The notes below the pieces were generated by a model, which ran no database searches, was not told the origin of the DNA, and was given only the letters and a program-made list of their open reading frames with translations. Position numbers and translations under genes: made by a program. From Guptibacillus algicola (GTDB lineage: Bacteria > Bacillota > Bacilli > Bacillales > Guptibacillaceae), in the NCBI RefSeq assembly GCF_020171805.1, contig NZ_JAIVAF010000004.1, positions 268,057 to 332,056 of the forward strand: 64,000 nucleotides of DNA. Reading direction: 5' to 3'. Positions 36,023-43,637 of the stretch are shown here, piece after piece (the stretch's first letter is position 1; every line of letters starts with the position of its first letter).

Positions 36023-36451
36023 TTATGCTTTTGTCCAATTAGCAACCATTTCAACATCTGCAGCTTCAAGCGTTGTATACACCGGGCAACGAGAATCTAC
36101 GATGCGCTGAAGTTCTTGAACACGCTCTTCAGTTTCAGAAGTTTGCACCTGTGCTTCTACGTTGACCTTTTGGAAGTAAGGACGAACGCCTTCTTTCCCC
36201 ATCATTCCGTTTGGATCAATCTCACCATTAATTGTGAATTCGATTCCTTGTAGGTCGAACTCGATTTCTTTCGCTACAAAGTTAGCAATTGCATTTTCAC
36301 AACCAGCTAGAGAAGCAAGAAGTGTCGCAAGTGGATTTGCACCTTCGTCAGTACCACCCATTTGTGCAGGTTCATCGATAATGATTTTGTGACCATGAGA
36401 AAGACTTTCTGTATTCATACCTTTAGATACTGCTGTAATTTTTTCGATCAT
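36023..36451 (-). CDS. OsmC family protein (YhfA-like)
   Basis: A 142-residue OsmC-superfamily protein with both redox cysteines: SLAGCENAIANF (about residue 50) and DSRCPVYTTLE (about residue 120). The spacing matches OsmC/YhfA rather than Ohr. It is probably a thiol-dependent peroxidase for organic hydroperoxides or another reactive electrophile. Its ATG overlaps the TGA of the upstream TetR gene (ATGA), so the two are translationally coupled and the TetR probably senses a compound this protein detoxifies. Confidence 0.88.
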   Translation of the reverse strand: MIEKITAVSKGMNTESLSHGHKIIIDEPAQMGGTDEGANPLATLLASLAGCENAIANFVAKEIEFDLQGIEFTINGEIDPNGMMGKEGVRPYFQKVNVEAQVQTSETEERVQELQRIVDSRCPVYTTLEAADVEMVANWTKA

Positions 36452-37017
36452 TTATAAAACTCCTTATTATTTAAATAGTAAACACGTATAGTGTCTGCAA
36501 TGTTTCTAAGAATAGTTACATCCTGGTAACTTTTCATTAAAAGAATTCCGCCTTCTAACTGAGCTACAATGGTTTGCGCATGTTTCATTGCATCACCTTC
36601 GACAAACTCTTCTAGTGCATCCCGAAGACTCTCGATCCAAGAATGAAGGAGTCCGTTCACCTTCTCCCTAAAGACTTCATCGTGTTCGCTCATCTCAAGA
36701 GCAAGATTTCCAAATGGACAGCCGTGCATTTTTGCCTGTGCTTCATGATAATCCACAGCCCAATTCAGCATGGTATCGAGCTTTTGTCGTCCGGTTTGAT
36801 CTGTATTAAGAATGTTTTTTATCAGATGTTGTTCCCATGTTTCAACAAAGTGATCAACCACAGCAATCCCAAGCTCTCGCTTTGATGAGAAGTAATGATA
36901 GAACTGACCTTTTCCGATTTCTGCTTCAGTAAGAATATCTTTAAGGCTTGTACTTTCATAACCTTTAGAATGGATTAATTGAGCAGTCACATTGATGATT
37001 TCATCTCTCTTTGTCAT
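36448..37017 (-). CDS. TetR/AcrR family regulator
   Basis: A 189-residue repressor-type protein. The helix-turn-helix is at about residues 20-45 (TSLKDILTEAEIGKGQFYHY). The C-terminal ligand domain contains a lone cysteine in KMHGCPFGNLALEMSE, similar to YxaF/LmrA-group TetR proteins. The start at 37017 follows GAAGGTG; an upstream GTG overlaps that site. A perfect 14-bp palindrome 135 bases upstream is the likely operator, implying autoregulation of the tetR-osmC operon. Confidence 0.88.
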   Translation of the reverse strand: MTKRDEIINVTAQLIHSKGYESTSLKDILTEAEIGKGQFYHYFSSKRELGIAVVDHFVETWEQHLIKNILNTDQTGRQKLDTMLNWAVDYHEAQAKMHGCPFGNLALEMSEHDEVFREKVNGLLHSWIESLRDALEEFVEGDAMKHAQTIVAQLEGGILLMKSYQDVTILRNIADTIRVYYLNNKEFYK

Positions 37018-37150
37018 AAATATCACCTTCTAATCGTTGTTAAGTCCAACTAGCTGGTGTAATTTTACCATAGGCTCTGACCTATTAGACATGCATCGTC
37101 TGCTCATAACAAGAAGGCTGAATCGTATACGTTCTATTCGATTATCAAAA

Positions 37151-37164
37151 ACCAACCGGTTGGT
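37151..37164. promoter_or_regulatory. Palindromic operator, probable TetR site
   Basis: The perfect palindrome ACCAACCGGTTGGT lies between the AhpD-like terminator and tetR. Its symmetric CCGG core fits TetR-family operators. Confidence 0.6.
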
Positions 37165-37205
37165 ACAGGATAAATGTAACATCGTTCGATAAGATGTGCA
37201 AAGTA

Positions 37206-37236
37206 AAACGCTCAAGTAACGTTTACTTGAGCGTTT
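37206..37236 (-). terminator. Terminator of the AhpD-like gene
   Basis: Stem AAACGCTCAAGTAA/TTACTTGAGCGTTT (loop partly palindromic), followed on the minus strand by TACTTTG. Confidence 0.75.
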
Positions 37237-37241
37237 CGTTC

Positions 37242-37742
37242 CTATAACCCCAATCCGATCGACGTTTGATTGGTGTAGGATGTATAGGCGATCAACTGAT
37301 TGATCTCTAAGATATGTTTATCACTGTAACCATGCTCCCGTAAGTTCTCAAGATCTTTCTTTTGTAATTCTTTCGGGTTCGCCACGAGCTTTTCTGCATA
37401 GTGCAAAATGTCCTTCACATTATTAGGGATATAATCAGAAGTATCGTATATCTCTAACTCATATCCAATGTTGTCATTTCCACTGATCTCTTGTAGTAAA
37501 GCAAGATGCCCCTCATAACAAAAGTCGCAGCCATTCAATTTGGATACGAAGACAACGACGGCCTCTGTTTCAAACTCATTCAACACTCCATTTTTCACAG
37601 CTTTTGCAAGTGGCATAAACGTTGAAAAGATTTCGGGACTTTTCGCAATAAGGCGGTTGAACACAGGCACAGGTTGTTCTAGTTCGTGATAGATTTCCAT
37701 TTCTTTTAAGTCAGATTGTTTTGCTGGTTTTATCCAAGGCAT
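37242..37742 (-). CDS. Carboxymuconolactone decarboxylase/AhpD-like protein
   Basis: A 166-residue all-helical protein. LNGCDFCYEGHLALL near residue 72 has the CxxC and following His of AhpD-like peroxidase-related proteins, so a thiol-redox role is likely. Length exceeds the smallest CMD proteins and fits the uncharacterised peroxidase-related subgroup. GAGG lies 7 bases before the ATG. Its position next to tetR-osmC suggests a shared oxidative or electrophile response, but it has its own terminator. Confidence 0.82.
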   Translation of the reverse strand: MPWIKPAKQSDLKEMEIYHELEQPVPVFNRLIAKSPEIFSTFMPLAKAVKNGVLNEFETEAVVVFVSKLNGCDFCYEGHLALLQEISGNDNIGYELEIYDTSDYIPNNVKDILHYAEKLVANPKELQKKDLENLREHGYSDKHILEINQLIAYTSYTNQTSIGLGL

Positions 37743-37904
37743 TCAATAACCTCACCTTCTATAGATTTACACGTGCTATCATACCAAACTTCGCTTAAAT
37801 CTAAAAAAGACTTGGACACTGTTCCCTTCAAGAAGATTCTCCCATCATTTGATTATCATGGTAAACTATAGATATCTACTTACTGCTTTATGAGGTGGTT
37901 ACAC

Positions 37905-39008
37905 ATGCAATTGATTCAGGATTATTTCAGCAACATGATGATGATGCTTGCTCTTTTATTTATCTATTATCAGCATTACAAAGACGAAAACCTCGTTGAT
38001 ACATCTTCCATAAAACGCAAACTGACAAGTGGTTTTTTTGCCGGGCTAGCAGGCAGCCTACTCATGTTTTTCGGGATTGAAATCGGCACAAGTACCATCA
38101 TTGACATGAGGCATGTTCCTTTTCTGCTTGTCACGCTGTATGGTGGCTTTCTACCAGGTGCTGTTGCTCTAATAGTCATTCAGCTTGTGCGTTTTGCGAT
38201 TGGAGTTTCAATTTCTTCTTTTGCTTCTCTCGTCTTGCTCATTACGTTATTCATTGGATATTTACTGTTCCGAAGATGGCAGGTAGGGACTATGCTAAAA
38301 GTATTCCTCATGCTCATCTACTCTAATATTACGTTCACAGTAGTCATAACACTCATGCTCGACATAGAGTCTTTCTATAAGATTAACCTTCTCTTCTGGA
38401 TCACCTCTTTGGCTTCCGGAATGATGGCAATCTATACATCGGAATATTTACGAAGGATCAACCATTTATTCAAACAATACCAGCTTAGTTCGACAATCGA
38501 TCCTCTTACTGGATTAAACAATGTAAGGAGCTTCGATGAAGCAATGAATATAGCAATTAGAGAAAGCAACATTAAAAGAAAGCCACTGTCACTCTTGATC
38601 ATCGATATTGATTACTTCAAGCAAGTAAATGACACATACGGTCATACAGCAGGAGATGCCGTTCTACAGCAGTTTGGCACTGCGCTTCGAAAGTCGGTCG
38701 GACCAGAAGATATCGTCTCGAGGAACGGTGGAGAAGAATTCACTATTCTTCTCAAAAACACTTCACATGATGAAGCATTAACGACAGCCGAATACGTTCG
38801 ATCCTTTATAGAAGAACAGCTTTTCAAAGCATCTCATATGGAGACGCTCCACATTACCGCGTCTCTCGGTGTTGCCACCTATCCAGAAACTGTCTTTTCG
38901 AGTGATGAACTTTACAGCAAAGCAGACCAGGCTCTTTACACCGCTAAACGAAAAGGACGTAATAGAGTGTGCTCAACAAATGAGTTAAGTGAGTTGGTCA
39001 CACAGTAA
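37905..39008 (+). CDS. Diguanylate cyclase with 5TM receptor module (DgcK/YhcK-like)
   Basis: A 367-residue membrane enzyme predicted to make cyclic di-GMP. The N-terminal half has five to six helices of the 5TMR-LYT type (FAGLAGSLLMFFGIEIGTST; LYGGFLPGAVALIVIQLVRF). The GGDEF domain starts near residue 205 (TIDPLTGLNNVRSFDE), and the active loop is RNGGEEF. The product-inhibition I-site is not kept: GPED stands where RxxD is expected, so feedback control may be absent. GAGGTGG precedes the ATG at 37905. Confidence 0.9.
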   Translation: MQLIQDYFSNMMMMLALLFIYYQHYKDENLVDTSSIKRKLTSGFFAGLAGSLLMFFGIEIGTSTIIDMRHVPFLLVTLYGGFLPGAVALIVIQLVRFAIGVSISSFASLVLLITLFIGYLLFRRWQVGTMLKVFLMLIYSNITFTVVITLMLDIESFYKINLLFWITSLASGMMAIYTSEYLRRINHLFKQYQLSSTIDPLTGLNNVRSFDEAMNIAIRESNIKRKPLSLLIIDIDYFKQVNDTYGHTAGDAVLQQFGTALRKSVGPEDIVSRNGGEEFTILLKNTSHDEALTTAEYVRSFIEEQLFKASHMETLHITASLGVATYPETVFSSDELYSKADQALYTAKRKGRNRVCSTNELSELVTQ

Positions 39009-39022
39009 ACCTAGTTACGCTT

Positions 39023-39053
39023 AAGACTGCCAGAGAGATCTGGCAGTCTTTTA
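39023..39053 (+). terminator. Terminator of the diguanylate cyclase gene
   Basis: AAGACTGCCAGA-GAGA-TCTGGCAGTCTT followed by TTAT. Confidence 0.88.
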
Positions 39054-39095
39054 TTCTGTTCCCTGGATTCTCGTAAGTTTTGCTTTAAACCCTCA

Positions 39096-39129
39096 AAAAA
39101 ACCCGTTGGTGACGATTCACCAGCGGGTT
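39096..39129 (-). terminator. Terminator overlapping the histidine kinase stop codon
   Basis: Minus strand AACCCGCTGGTGA-ATCG-TCACCAACGGGTT followed by TTTTT. The TGA of the kinase is within the stem. Confidence 0.88.
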
Positions 39130-40991
39130 ACATCTTCTCTATCTATCATATTTGGCAAAAGGATAGTCACACACGTACCTTTGTCCATTTCGCTTTCAAT
39201 CTCAATATGACCATTATGCTCGGAAATAATTTTATTGCTTACTGTCATACCGAGCCCTACTCCTTTTTCTTTATTCGTATAAAATGGAGTACCTATATAC
39301 TCGATACGCTCATGATCGATTCCTTTTCCATTATCTTCGATAGTGATAGAAATATTTTCACTTGTTACAGTTATAGAAATGAGAATTTCTCCATTATCAT
39401 GTTCGATCGCATCGATCGCATTTTGTAATACATTAATAAATACTTGTTTGATCTGATCACTTCGACATTGTGTAAATATCGGCTTATTCACATGGTTCGT
39501 TACGGTTATATTTCTTTTATTCGCAGCGAGTTGTACATCTGAGATGGCGTTTTCCATCACCATTTTGAGATTCACCTCAAATGTATTGATCGCTTCCGGT
39601 TTTCCGAGAGAAATAAATCCGTTCACAACTTCTTCTAGCTTTTTCAGTTCATCATTAATTATGCGATGAAATTCTTTCTCCTTATCATCTTTGTCTTTTG
39701 AAAGTAAACTAAGAAATCCCTTGATTGAAGTTAATGGCGTTCGAATTTCGTGCGCAAAACCAGCTGCTAACTCACCAACAACAGAAAGCTTCTCAATATT
39801 CTTTTTGTATTGGTCGATTTTTATTTTTTCAGTAATGTCTCTTGAAATGACAACAAAGCGATTAACCTCGCCGCACTCCCCAATCACAGGCATTCCTTTA
39901 CCTTCAAATGTTAACACTTCACCTGAAGCATGAAGTTTACGATAGGTTACTGTTACTGGCTCTCTGAAGTTGCGAAGTTTCGTAAGCACGTCCATGCATA
40001 AGTCACAATCATCAGGATGAACATGGGCTAATATATCTTTCCCTACGACATCTTCAGGACGATAGTCTAAGAGAGAATGATAAGAAGGTGAGGCATAGAC
40101 AATAACCCCGTTCAAATCCAAAAGGCAGATTAAGTCACTGCTATGCTCTACAATCATGCGATGCTTTTGTTCACTCACACTCAACTTCTTCTCAGCTAAC
40201 TTCTGTTTTGTTATGTCTCTTGAGACCACGATATAGTGGTATCGTTCCTCATTTTGTACGCTGATTGCTCGTGAATCAAACCAGCGATATTGACCATCGA
40301 TTCGTAATAGCCTATATTTCACGGATACAGGCTTTTTGTATTTAACGAGGTGAGCGAATACCTCTTTTACCCTTGCAACGTCATCAGGGTGAACGTACTT
40401 AAAAGAACTTGCGCCAATTTCATTTTCTATTCCATCTCTTGAGTAATCACGATAGGAAGGAGATACATATAAAAAACTCCCTTCATGATCTAATAAGCTA
40501 ACTATCTCACTCATGTTTTCTGTAATCAGCTTATAGTGGTATAACGTTTCCTCAACTAATTTTTCTTCACACCCTTTTTCTTCGATTAAAGCAACGGTTT
40601 GACCGAGTTCGTTCGCAATTGGGACTCCCATTACTTCTACATAAACGTAAGACCCATCTTGTTTAATCCATTTTTGGGTCGAAGGTCCTGTATTTATCCC
40701 ATTTTGCAAAGAATGAATTCTACTTGCTACTGCTGTTCTTTGGGATTCATCAATCGTTTCCCATATTGATTTTCCTTCTATTTCAGAAAGTGTATAGTAA
40801 CCTAATAGCTTTAAAGCTGCTCCATTCAGGTATACCCATTTCCAATCCTTCTGGATCACTACAGCTGATGAAGATCTATTATAGTAATCTATAATATCAC
40901 CCAAAGCTTTGCGTTCATCCATTGGTTTAGACATCGTTTGAGGAGGTCGCTCGGCATCATGTTCAATAGGGTAGTGATTCACTCTAGTCAT
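39117..40991 (-). CDS. Multi-PAS sensor histidine kinase (sporulation-kinase-like)
   Basis: A 624-residue soluble kinase. Three PAS domains (about 30-140, 155-270 and 280-395), two of them ending in VVSRDIT/VISRDIT, precede HisKA with the phospho-acceptor in FAHEIRTPLTSIKGF (about residue 418) and HATPase (N box NVLQNAIDAI, G1 DNGKGID, G2 GVGLGM). The plan resembles KinA/KinE-type orphan kinases that feed the Spo0A phosphorelay. No response regulator is adjacent. GGGAGG four bases before the ATG at 40991 fixes the start. The open frame runs to 41138 through the upstream terminator. Confidence 0.9.
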   Translation of the reverse strand: MTRVNHYPIEHDAERPPQTMSKPMDERKALGDIIDYYNRSSSAVVIQKDWKWVYLNGAALKLLGYYTLSEIEGKSIWETIDESQRTAVASRIHSLQNGINTGPSTQKWIKQDGSYVYVEVMGVPIANELGQTVALIEEKGCEEKLVEETLYHYKLITENMSEIVSLLDHEGSFLYVSPSYRDYSRDGIENEIGASSFKYVHPDDVARVKEVFAHLVKYKKPVSVKYRLLRIDGQYRWFDSRAISVQNEERYHYIVVSRDITKQKLAEKKLSVSEQKHRMIVEHSSDLICLLDLNGVIVYASPSYHSLLDYRPEDVVGKDILAHVHPDDCDLCMDVLTKLRNFREPVTVTYRKLHASGEVLTFEGKGMPVIGECGEVNRFVVISRDITEKIKIDQYKKNIEKLSVVGELAAGFAHEIRTPLTSIKGFLSLLSKDKDDKEKEFHRIINDELKKLEEVVNGFISLGKPEAINTFEVNLKMVMENAISDVQLAANKRNITVTNHVNKPIFTQCRSDQIKQVFINVLQNAIDAIEHDNGEILISITVTSENISITIEDNGKGIDHERIEYIGTPFYTNKEKGVGLGMTVSNKIISEHNGHIEIESEMDKGTCVTILLPNMIDREDVTRW

Positions 40992-41099
40992 AGGGCCTCC
41001 CGATATGCGATTTAGATTTTTCAGGACTTTTGAACGATAAAACTTATACAATACTTTCTTCTTTAAATGGATATTTCCTGCTAAAAAATACAGAAAAAG

Positions 41100-41126
41100 A
41101 AGGATTCTCATAATAATGAGATCCTT
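41100..41126 (-). terminator. Terminator of the amidohydrolase gene
   Basis: AAGGATCTCAT-TATT-ATGAGAATCCTT on the minus strand, with one mismatch, followed by CTTTTTC. Confidence 0.7.
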
Positions 41127-41139
41127 CCTTATGATCAAG

Positions 41140-42729
41140 CTAATAGACTCTTTTACCTTTAATCCATGTTTGAAGTACGTTTATTTGATTTATCTTGTGA
41201 GGTTGAATTTCTTCAGGATGATCCGATAAGAAAACAAAGTCTGCCGTAAATCCTTCTTCTAATTTCCCTTTCTGATGCTCTTGAAATTCTAACTCAGCAC
41301 CTGTAGCTGTGTAGGCTTGATAAATTTCACCAATCGACAAACGCTCTTTCGGAAGCCACCCGCCTTCAGGCATACCCTCCTCATCCTGTCTTGTTACTGC
41401 AGCATACATGTGCATAAAGGGATTGAGGTGTCCAATCGGACTATCAGAGCTACCGGTAAAAGGAATACCCATCCTACTTACCGTCTTCCACGGGTTACAA
41501 TACTTCTCTTGTTTCTTTCCTACCCAATCCGCTGATTGATCATACTCACTCATCATAAAGCCTGGCTGGATTTCTAGATATGGTTTAATATTCTTTAATC
41601 GTTCTAGTAAATCTGGTGCAAGTATTTGCGCATGAATAATTCTGGGACGCATTCTCACGCCAACTTTTTCGATCGCATTAATCGCTTGCTCTACTGTCCG
41701 ATCTCCAATCGCATGCATAGTTACCTGCATGTTATTTTCGTCCGCTGTTCTCACCATTTCGTTAAGCTCTTCTTGCGTATAAATTAAAGTACCACTTGTT
41801 TCCGGCTTATCATGGTATGGCTTTCTCAAAGCTGCTGTATGAAGACGCTGCGTTCCATCTAGAAATATCTTAAATGCACCCATGCGGACCCTATCCGTTC
41901 CCTCCCCAGTTCTTCTATCGTGAGTATTCAAATAATCCTCCATATCTTTCTGGTTATAAACATAATGATGAAGATGTACTTGGAGTGGTAGTCCTCCTTC
42001 ATCTTCTAACTTTCTATAGCTTTTCCATACCCGATCGAAAGAACCTGTGTAATTTAAATCATCGGTATGTACGGAGGATATACCATTCTCAAGTAAGTGT
42101 GGAACGGCATCTTGAATTGCTTCAAACACTTCATCCTCTGTCTTTTGCCTAAAATGAAACTTAATGAAATGGACTGCTGTATCTTTAAATCGACCATTCC
42201 ACTTGCCTTCCTCATCTTTTTCAATAAACCTTTCATGCTTTTCTTCGAGGTGATCGTGCTTCTTAATTATTTTTAAAGCCTCTTCATTTACAATACATTC
42301 GTGGCCATCTTCATGAAGAAAAAACATCGGCTTTTTGTACTCTAGTTCCTCAAGATCTCTAGCATTCAATAAATGGTCTATATCCGAAAACTTACTATCG
42401 ATCAAACCTCGCCCTACTATCCATTCATTTTCTTCCATTTCTTCTTCCGTATAGTGATTCCTTACAATGTCCTTCATTTCTTTCCAAGAGGATACTTCGC
42501 GCATATCAAGTTCTTTCTTCATTAGTCCGTAGCGAAGCAAGTGCATGTGCGTATCGTTAAATGACGGAGCAATCGCTTTACCTTCCCCTTCTACAATCTC
42601 AATGTCATTGTCATCGCCTTTATATAAGCCTTTCTGTACTGAAGTGATTATCCCATTCTCAATAATGACATGCCCTTCTATCGTTTCATTCCCAGGTCGA
42701 TACACTTTAACGTTGTTAATAACCTTCAT
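41140..42729 (-). CDS. Amidohydrolase family 3 protein (YtcJ-like)
   Basis: A 529-residue metal-dependent hydrolase. Metal ligands start with FNDTHMHLLRYG near residue 60 (HxH). TMHAIGDRTVEQAINAIE and IIHAQILAPDLLERL give further ligands, and GSSDSPIGHLNPF the catalytic aspartate. The composite small beta domain is split between the two ends (VKVYRPGNETIEGHV and VLQTWIKGKRVY). The true substrate of this family is mostly unknown; N-acyl or cyclic amides are likely. Confidence 0.87.
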   Translation of the reverse strand: MKVINNVKVYRPGNETIEGHVIIENGIITSVQKGLYKGDDNDIEIVEGEGKAIAPSFNDTHMHLLRYGLMKKELDMREVSSWKEMKDIVRNHYTEEEMEENEWIVGRGLIDSKFSDIDHLLNARDLEELEYKKPMFFLHEDGHECIVNEEALKIIKKHDHLEEKHERFIEKDEEGKWNGRFKDTAVHFIKFHFRQKTEDEVFEAIQDAVPHLLENGISSVHTDDLNYTGSFDRVWKSYRKLEDEGGLPLQVHLHHYVYNQKDMEDYLNTHDRRTGEGTDRVRMGAFKIFLDGTQRLHTAALRKPYHDKPETSGTLIYTQEELNEMVRTADENNMQVTMHAIGDRTVEQAINAIEKVGVRMRPRIIHAQILAPDLLERLKNIKPYLEIQPGFMMSEYDQSADWVGKKQEKYCNPWKTVSRMGIPFTGSSDSPIGHLNPFMHMYAAVTRQDEEGMPEGGWLPKERLSIGEIYQAYTATGAELEFQEHQKGKLEEGFTADFVFLSDHPEEIQPHKINQINVLQTWIKGKRVY

Positions 42730-42791
42730 TTTTCCACCCTTTCGTACGTCTCTCTATTTTTATCTACCCGGGGATAGAAACGTTTATTCAC

Positions 42792-42819
42792 AAAAAGGAG
42801 CCCTTGACTAGGCTCCTTC
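42792..42819 (-). terminator. Terminator of the ABC-F/AAC(3) operon
   Basis: AAGGAGCC-TAGTCAAG-GGCTCCTT followed on the minus strand by TTTGTG. Confidence 0.85.
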
Positions 42820-42830
42820 TGAAATCACAT

Positions 42831-43637
42831 TCACATTGATTGTTTTTGATACCACTCTCGTCCAAAATCAACTATTTTTCTTTGTTCTATCAGTTTACAT
42901 GTGGCTTTTCCAATCTTCATACAGTAATAGTCTCCGCTTTTCTCAAATTCCTTACCAATCTGTTCAAATACATCAGAATCATAGTCAATTTCTTTAAACG
43001 TTTTCCAAACTCGCTCACCATTCTCTATAAGTGCTGCTGATTTCTCTTGTAAAGGAGGGTTAGGAATACCATGCTCTGCGTAATGGAGCGACGTATTGCT
43101 ATCATGCCCCACTCCAAGCATAAGAACCATGCCATCGAGTTCATAGATTTTCGCAAGTGGCGATCGATCACCAAAACCCGCTTCAAGAGGCTGTTCCTCT
43201 AAAATGTAGTCACTTTGTTTTCCCCACGCAGTGAAGGAATATGTCGGATGATTACTTCTTTTTACACCTGGCATCGTTCGAAACAATTCTGCTATGACGC
43301 CCATTCCTCGTGTTGGAGTCGTATCCTTACAATAAGCAGGCATGTTCGCTCTGATAATTTGCCACCAGGATTCAGGAACAGGAGGATTCATCCAGTTCGC
43401 TGGGTCTGAATTACCCGCCGATTGTGCAGGCATTACGATTGTGCCTTCCTCACCAACTGATTCGATCAATGCTCGGATTACTGCTTCAGGCCCCCCGCAT
43501 ACCCAACCTAGCGAACTGAGGGAAGAATGGACAAGGATCGTCATCCCCTCTTTTACACCTAGGCCCCGAAAATCATCTACTAAACTAGTGATTGTATGTG
43601 GTTCGATCATGCTTTCTGTCGTTCTTTTCTCTGTCAT
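42831..43637 (-). CDS. AAC(3)-family aminoglycoside N-acetyltransferase-like protein (YokD-like)
   Basis: A 268-residue acetyl-CoA-dependent enzyme of the antibiotic acetyltransferase family. Diagnostic segments are ILVHSSLSSLGWVCGGPEAV near residue 35, RSNHPTYSFTAWG near 130, and MVLMLGVGHDSNTSLHYAEH near 175. It is closer to the YokD/BA2930 group, which includes proteins with weak or no aminoglycoside activity, so resistance should not be assumed. The start overlaps the ABC-F stop (ATGA), with AGAGGGGG in the ABC-F tail, so it is translationally coupled to a ribosome-protection-type protein. Confidence 0.87.
   Translation of the reverse strand: MTEKRTTESMIEPHTITSLVDDFRGLGVKEGMTILVHSSLSSLGWVCGGPEAVIRALIESVGEEGTIVMPAQSAGNSDPANWMNPPVPESWWQIIRANMPAYCKDTTPTRGMGVIAELFRTMPGVKRSNHPTYSFTAWGKQSDYILEEQPLEAGFGDRSPLAKIYELDGMVLMLGVGHDSNTSLHYAEHGIPNPPLQEKSAALIENGERVWKTFKEIDYDSDVFEQIGKEFEKSGDYYCMKIGKATCKLIEQRKIVDFGREWYQKQSM

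Noticed and set aside
40992..41138. Longer start for the PAS histidine kinase
   Set aside because: The extension runs through the amidohydrolase terminator, while GGGAGG directly precedes the ATG at 40991.
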